A stretch of 10,991 nt of DNA from contig DPWB01000205.1 in NCBI GenBank assembly GCA_003527885.1, positions 1 to 10,991 of the forward strand, given 5' to 3'. How positions within the stretch are numbered: the stretch's first letter is position 1; each line of letters begins with the position of its first letter. Below the pieces are notes generated by a model. The model worked only from the letters and a program-made list of their open reading frames with translations. It ran no database searches and was not told the DNA's origin. The position numbers and the translations under genes are program-made. Below, in pieces: positions 6,766-10,991 of the stretch. This DNA comes from Candidatus Competibacteraceae bacterium (GTDB lineage: Bacteria > Pseudomonadota > Gammaproteobacteria > Competibacterales > Competibacteraceae).

Positions 6766-7359
6766 TCATGACGCGCCCCGAGAAACCGCGCGATAAAAGT
6801 AGTAGGTGGCCGTGTAGGGCACCCGCACGCGCTGCTTCGCATTGCTTGAAGAACAAGGTCGGGCGGGAGCGACGCCGCCCGCGGTGCTGACCCGCTGAAT
6901 GCTTTGGGTGCCGCTGAGCTCGCCCGCGCCCGAGGTCGATTTGGCCTTCAAGAGCAGCCAGGGGATAGCGGACGGGTCCGGGCCTGGATCGCGCGACGAG
7001 ACCTCAGCCACCACGGTGCTGCCGTCGGCGGATTCCCACGTCGGCCCGGCATAGTGTTTGCCGATGGAGCGACCCGCGCGATCCGTCAGCGTGGCCTCCG
7101 GCGCTTTAAAGGTCCAGGCAAAACCGGACGGTTCGTCCGATTTGGCCGCGCACTCATAGATTTGCACGCCGGTCGCCAGCGCTTCCAGGAAGACGGATTG
7201 GCCTTGGGGAACACGAAGCGCCGCCGGTGTGTCCGGCGGGACGAAGGGGTTCGACGTACAGCCGGCCACCAGCAGGCCGATCGCCACGCGAAGGCTGGCG
7301 CCGATCGGCGGGCTCATCGTTGAAACACTAGACCAAGGGCGGTGCTGTGAAAGTCTCAT
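6766..7359 (-). CDS. DUF3455 family lipoprotein
   Basis: The 197-aa product has a lipoprotein signal: a hydrophobic stretch VAIGLLVAG ends in the lipobox cysteine C34, so the mature protein should be lipid-anchored in the envelope. The rest matches what I know of DUF3455: a start like VPQGQSVFLEALATGVQIYEC, then HYAGPTW, a DGS segment, IPWLLLKA, a TxSIQRVxTxGG stretch with a nearby cysteine, and the ending VPYTATYYFYRA. Function is unknown for the family. The ATG at 7359 has AAGGAAAT about 9 nt upstream and is preferred to the internal ATG at 7317. The gene begins 51 bp after the TIGR03118-like gene on the same strand, so the two form an operon, probably from the ECF-type promoter at 8752-8782. 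Confidence 0.88.
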   Translation of the reverse strand: MRLSQHRPWSSVSTMSPPIGASLRVAIGLLVAGCTSNPFVPPDTPAALRVPQGQSVFLEALATGVQIYECAAKSDEPSGFAWTFKAPEATLTDRAGRSIGKHYAGPTWESADGSTVVAEVSSRDPGPDPSAIPWLLLKAKSTSGAGELSGTQSIQRVSTAGGVAPARPCSSSNAKQRVRVPYTATYYFYRAVSRGAS

Positions 7360-7410
7360 CGTATTGATTTCCTTGAAACCACGGACTAATTGAGGCCGGC
7401 AAGAAAGTGA

Positions 7411-8595
7411 CTAGCGATGGTTTCCCGGATCGTCGTTTCCGGCGCCGTTACCGGAATCATCAGCGCCACCGCCACCGCCACCGGCATGGTTGCCGGAATC
7501 ATCGTTGCCGTTGCCGCCACCCGTCGGAGAGTCATCATTTCCGTTATTGCCGGCGATCACGTCGATCCGACCGTAAAGGCCGTGGTTCTCGTTGTCGGGA
7601 CCGGCGGTAAAAAACAGGGTGTTGGTCGGTTGCTCTGAAACGCCGTTGCCAAAACTCAAGCCCCAGAGCCCATCGATTCGCACGGGTTGACGGTTGGCCC
7701 GCTGAAGTTGGCCCCGAAACTTACCGCTAGCGAGATCGTAGGCATTGATGGCGCCGTCCCCGAAATTGCCGACCAGCAAGCGATTGCCGAACTGGCCGAA
7801 GCTGGCGGGGGCGATGGCTAGACCCCAGGGCGCGTTGAGGTTGCCGCGCGATGCGAAGCGACGGACAAGATGGCCGCTGGCATCGAAAACGTTGACGAAA
7901 CCGAGGCCACGGCCCGCCACGTCGTCTTCTCTGTTTGGGTCCTGCTGGGCGTAGGTGACGTAAAGATCGCCGTTGAGATTTTGGATGCCGAAAGGAGCGA
8001 AGCCGGGGGGGATGGTGGGGTCACTGAAAGAACCGGCGAGCGCGACAGGCTTGAAATCCTTGTCGAACACATCGATTTTATTATTGTGAAAATCCGTGGC
8101 GTAGAGGAAATGGCCCGCACCGTTCGCGGCCAGGGCGAGACCTTTGTAAATCGCACCGCTGGACGCATTGTCGCGGACGGTGACGGCGACCGTGGGCGGC
8201 GGAGAGGAAGGCGCGGGCGCCCAGGCCGCCAGGGTGCCGCTTTCGGTCGCAAAGATAAACCGGCTGGGGTTGCCGCCGGCGATAAAGTCATTGGAGCCGT
8301 TGAAGACGATGCCGGTCGGATTGCCATCCGGGACCGCGACGATGAGGGTCGAGGGCTTTCCAGCACCGTCGTAGAGCGTGGAAGTCCCGGTTCCCGCGTT
8401 GGCGACCCACGCCAGCGCGTTGGGGTTGAACGCGATTCCCCAAGCGTTGACCAGCTTGGGATCGGTGTTGGCCGAGCTACCAGGCTGATCGGACACTAAA
8501 TTCTTTTGCTCGTAAGCGCTGTTGCTCGCGTGCGCGGGTAGCGCCATGACTGAAATCAAGACCAGTATCGAGGCAGTGAACGTTCTGGCGGACAC
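7411..8595 (-). CDS. Exported TIGR03118 family protein with a Gly/Asn/Asp-rich tail
   Basis: The 394-aa product has a Sec signal peptide (residues about 1-23, ending ALPAHA). The body shows the features of TIGR03118 proteins: YEQKNLVSDQPG, DPKLVNAWGIAFNP, NPTGIVFNGS, FIFATESGTLAAW and, later, GLWGLSFGNG. These recurring blocks suggest a beta-propeller-like fold (inference). Some members of the family carry a PEP-CTERM sorting signal; this one does not, and ends instead in a 46-residue tail of Gly, Asn, Asp and Ser. The start is a GTG at 8595 with GGAG 7 nt upstream. The likely location is periplasmic or extracellular. It is the first gene of an operon with the DUF3455 lipoprotein gene, divergent from the ECF sigma gene. 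No function is known. Confidence 0.9.
   Translation of the reverse strand: MSARTFTASILVLISVMALPAHASNSAYEQKNLVSDQPGSSANTDPKLVNAWGIAFNPNALAWVANAGTGTSTLYDGAGKPSTLIVAVPDGNPTGIVFNGSNDFIAGGNPSRFIFATESGTLAAWAPAPSSPPPTVAVTVRDNASSGAIYKGLALAANGAGHFLYATDFHNNKIDVFDKDFKPVALAGSFSDPTIPPGFAPFGIQNLNGDLYVTYAQQDPNREDDVAGRGLGFVNVFDASGHLVRRFASRGNLNAPWGLAIAPASFGQFGNRLLVGNFGDGAINAYDLASGKFRGQLQRANRQPVRIDGLWGLSFGNGVSEQPTNTLFFTAGPDNENHGLYGRIDVIAGNNGNDDSPTGGGNGNDDSGNHAGGGGGGADDSGNGAGNDDPGNHR
7414..7551 (-). repeat. Low-complexity coding repeat for a Gly/Asn/Asp/Ser tail
   Basis: The last 46 codons before the stop encode irregular units such as GNGNDDSGN and GAGNDDPGN around a run of six glycines. The DNA repeats short GGC/AAC/GAT-type blocks. 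It is a disordered, acidic tail that could bind divalent cations. One GGNGNDDSG unit resembles the RTX nonapeptide, but the hydrophobic position is missing and there is no regular array. Confidence 0.75.
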
Positions 8596-8720
8596 GGTAA
8601 TTCTCCATCGGTCGGTTGAAAGGGCGCCACCGCCGCAGGTAGAGTCGCCAGTGGCTTCTTGGTAACAAAGCGGCTGAATTCTCGTGCGGGTCCGTTGGGA
8701 GTGGCCGGAGGACTTCGCCG

Positions 8721-8743
8721 GAGCCCGAGCTTTCGCTCGGCTC
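8721..8743 (-). promoter_or_regulatory. Stem-loop at the predicted 5' end of the TIGR03118-DUF3455 mRNA
   Basis: On the minus strand, GAGCCGAGC, the loop GAAA and GCTCGGGCTC form a hairpin with one bulged base and a GNRA tetraloop. The predicted transcription start from the ECF-type promoter is near 8746, so the hairpin would begin within a few nucleotides of the 5' end. About 125 nt of further leader follow before the GTG at 8595. It may stabilise the transcript. Confidence 0.45.
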
Positions 8744-8751
8744 TCACAGGC

Positions 8752-8782
8752 GTTAACACCCGACGGTGCGAATTTATTCCCG
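8752..8782 (-). promoter_or_regulatory. ECF-type promoter of the TIGR03118-DUF3455 operon
   Basis: On the minus strand, CGGGAATAAATTCGC (8782-8768) is followed by GGTGTTAAC ending at 8752. The -35-like block is the same as in the opposite promoter at 8822-8852, and the TTA-C core of the -10-like region sits at the same distance. A GGAAT-type -35 is common for ECF sigma factors. The likely sigma factor is the divergent gene product (8865-9416). Confidence 0.65.
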
Positions 8783-8821
8783 TGCGGTGAATTGAAGTGG
8801 ACAAGCGCCGTCGCGCTGGGA

Positions 8822-8852
8822 CGGGAATAAAATCGCTGGTAATGTTCTTATC
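8822..8852 (+). promoter_or_regulatory. ECF-type promoter of the sigma/anti-sigma operon (autoregulation)
   Basis: CGGGAATAAAATCGC (8822-8836) is followed by GTTCTTATC ending at 8852. Fourteen of the first fifteen bases equal the divergent promoter's block. This fits an ECF sigma factor that drives its own operon. The predicted transcript would start only a few nucleotides before the TTG start codon region. Confidence 0.62.
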
Positions 8853-8864
8853 ACTGGTGGGTCA

Positions 8865-9416
8865 TTGAAATTGGCTGAATCCTCGCGAACCGAGCGCTTT
8901 AAAAAGGTCGTGTTGCCGCACCTGAACGCGGCGTACCGGCTGGCGCGCTGGCTGGTCCGCGACGATGGCGATGCCCGAGATCTAGTCCAGGATGCGAGTC
9001 TGTCGGCTTTCGAAGCCATTGCCGGCTTTCAGGGTGAGAACGGTAAGGCGTGGCTGCTGACCATCGTGCGCCACGCCTGTTATCGCTGGTTGCAACGCCG
9101 GCGGCGGGGGCCGCCGACCGAAGAGTTCGACGAAACCCTGCACGGCCTGGACGATGAAGATATTGCGGCAAATCAGCCCAACGAAGACCCCGTATCCTGG
9201 CTGTTGCGGGACGAGAGCCGCCAACAGGTGTGTCAGGCCTTGGAGCGATTGCCCCCGGAATTCAGGGAAGTGATCGTCCTGCGAGAATTGGAGGGCTATT
9301 CCTACCGCGAGATTGCGGATATCGTGGCCATACCGCCGGGTACGGTGATGTCGCGTCTGGCGCGCGGGCGCACGCTGCTGTGGAAACACCTGGCGAATCG
9401 GGGCGAGGAATCTTGA
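8865..9416 (+). CDS. ECF-type RNA polymerase sigma factor
   Basis: The 183-aa product has the length and two-domain build of ECF sigma factors. Sigma-2 covers about residues 12-80 with the core-binding DARDLVQDASLSAF (36-49) and the -10 recognition part up to RHACYRWLQRRRR. Sigma-4 covers about 122-178 with the helix-turn-helix YSYREIADIVAIPPGTVMSR, which reads the -35. The start is uncertain: TTG at 8865 or TTG at 8871; no ATG or GTG is better placed, and GGTGG (8856-8860) is the only Shine-Dalgarno-like sequence. The stop overlaps the next start (TGATG), so the anti-sigma is translationally coupled. The regulon visible here is its own operon and the divergent exported pair. The sigma factor should be held inactive at the membrane by the anti-sigma until an envelope signal arrives. 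Confidence 0.93.
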   Translation: MKLAESSRTERFKKVVLPHLNAAYRLARWLVRDDGDARDLVQDASLSAFEAIAGFQGENGKAWLLTIVRHACYRWLQRRRRGPPTEEFDETLHGLDDEDIAANQPNEDPVSWLLRDESRQQVCQALERLPPEFREVIVLRELEGYSYREIADIVAIPPGTVMSRLARGRTLLWKHLANRGEES

Positions 9417-10177
9417 TGCATTGCGACGACTTCCGGATTCTGCTGCACGGCGATCTGGACGGCGAACTGGACACCGCCGAAGCGGCTCGACTGGGCGAGC
9501 ATTTGGCGGTGTGCGAGGCGTGCCGGCGCGTCCGCGACCGGCAAAGCACGCTGCGCGCGGCCGTCAGAAAGCACGCGGCGGGGCAGTTTCCGATGCCCGG
9601 AAGATTCCCGATCCGCATTCTTGCCGCTTTGCCGGCCGAACGCCCCGCGCCGGAGCGACCGCGATTCCCTGGGCGGTGGTTCGAGTTCGGCGCCGCGCTC
9701 GCCGGTGTCGCCGTCCTGGCGTGCAGCCTGACGTATTTTCTGTTGGTGCCCGGCCAGGAGGAGCGATTCGCCGATGAGGCGATCGCCGGCCATTCGCGTT
9801 CGTTGCTTGAAGGTCACCTGACGGATATCGCATCCTCCGAGCCGGCGACCGTCCGGGACTGGTTTCGGGACAAGCTCGATTTTGCCCCGCCCGTCAAGGA
9901 CGTGTCCGCGCAAGGTTTCAGCTTGGTGGGCGGCCGCCTCGACTATTTATACGATCGGAAGCTGGCGGCCGTGGTTTACCGACGCGGGCCGACTGCGATC
10001 AACCTGTTCATCTGGCCGGCGGAGACGACGCCGGAGACGGTGCCCCAACAGCTTTTGGACGAAGGGCTCAGCATCGCGCTGTGGGCCGAGGCCGGCATCA
10101 ATTACTGCTCCATCAGCAAGCTGGACCAGAAGGAGCTGGCGGAGTTCGTCAGGGCCTACCGCAGCGGGGCGGGTTGA
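9416..10177 (+). CDS. Membrane-spanning zinc-finger anti-sigma factor
   Basis: The 253-aa product begins with a zinc-containing anti-sigma (ZAS, zf-HC2-like) domain: C3, H29, C33 and C36 fit C-xn-H-x3-C-x2-C, with HLAVCEAC at 29-36. A single membrane helix spans about residues 91-111. A periplasmic domain of about 140 residues follows, containing DWFRDKLDFAPPVKD and GFSLVGGRLDYLYDRKLAAVVYRR, as in many proteobacterial anti-sigma factors paired with ECF sigmas. It should bind the sigma factor in the cytoplasm and sense an envelope condition, possibly redox or metal state, through the zinc site or periplasmic part (inference). The start is the ATG at 9416, which shares its A with the TGA of the sigma gene; GAGGAA lies 5 nt upstream. 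Confidence 0.9.
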   Translation: MHCDDFRILLHGDLDGELDTAEAARLGEHLAVCEACRRVRDRQSTLRAAVRKHAAGQFPMPGRFPIRILAALPAERPAPERPRFPGRWFEFGAALAGVAVLACSLTYFLLVPGQEERFADEAIAGHSRSLLEGHLTDIASSEPATVRDWFRDKLDFAPPVKDVSAQGFSLVGGRLDYLYDRKLAAVVYRRGPTAINLFIWPAETTPETVPQQLLDEGLSIALWAEAGINYCSISKLDQKELAEFVRAYRSGAG

Positions 10178-10267
10178 AAACGATCAAGCAATGTTCCAGC
10201 AACAGGTCAAGAAATAAACGTCCACCAACATTTCCAAGATTGGGCGCTCAATGAGGCCATCGATTCG

Positions 10268-10991
<724 letters not shown>

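Noticed and set aside
7414..7551. RTX calcium-binding repeats in the TIGR03118 tail
   Set aside because: Only one unit fits GGxGxD, the hydrophobic position is missing and the spacing is irregular.

Overview
The window looks like chromosomal DNA from a high-GC proteobacterium, most likely a gammaproteobacterium. The basis is strong G/C third-position bias, Shine-Dalgarno starts, sigma70-type and ECF-type promoter motifs, and a gene set typical of free-living proteobacteria. No genus can be assigned from sequence reading alone. There is no tRNA, rRNA, CRISPR array, transposase or phage gene. About 88% of the window is coding.

Left part (1-2933, all minus strand). A CheB-CheR-PAS hybrid chemotaxis-type signalling protein runs off the left edge; it ends here in a heptad-repeat coiled coil. 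A 327-bp gene-free stretch with a strong GC hairpin separates it from a small orphan protein with a Cys/His cluster (2472-2933).

Centre-left (2940-4706). The orphan gene and a two-TM potassium channel with tandem RCK (TrkA-N/TrkA-C) domains are divergent. Between them lie two overlapping sigma70-like promoters, and a perfect 19-bp palindrome covers one -10 and the other -35. This looks like one shared operator. A GC hairpin closes the channel gene and faces a convergent four-TM membrane protein gene (4811-5209).

Centre (5210-6765). A 481-bp gene-free stretch, of visibly lower GC than its surroundings, holds an imperfect hairpin and no convincing gene. It is followed on the minus strand by a HExxH zincin-like protein with a C-terminal PDZ domain.

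Right part (6766-10177). This is a self-contained module. An ECF sigma factor and its one-TM zinc-finger anti-sigma (plus strand, translationally coupled) diverge from a two-gene minus-strand operon encoding an exported TIGR03118-type predicted beta-propeller and a DUF3455 lipoprotein. Both divergent transcripts are preceded by the same -35-like block (CGGGAATAAA followed by A/T and TCGC) and related -10 regions at identical spacing. This supports one sigma factor driving both its own operon and the exported pair. The likely circuit is: envelope signal, anti-sigma release, ECF sigma, then the exported proteins. It is the best candidate here for an uncharacterised biological system.

Right edge (10268-10991, minus). 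A 5'-truncated bluB gene makes 5,6-dimethylbenzimidazole, the lower ligand of cobalamin.
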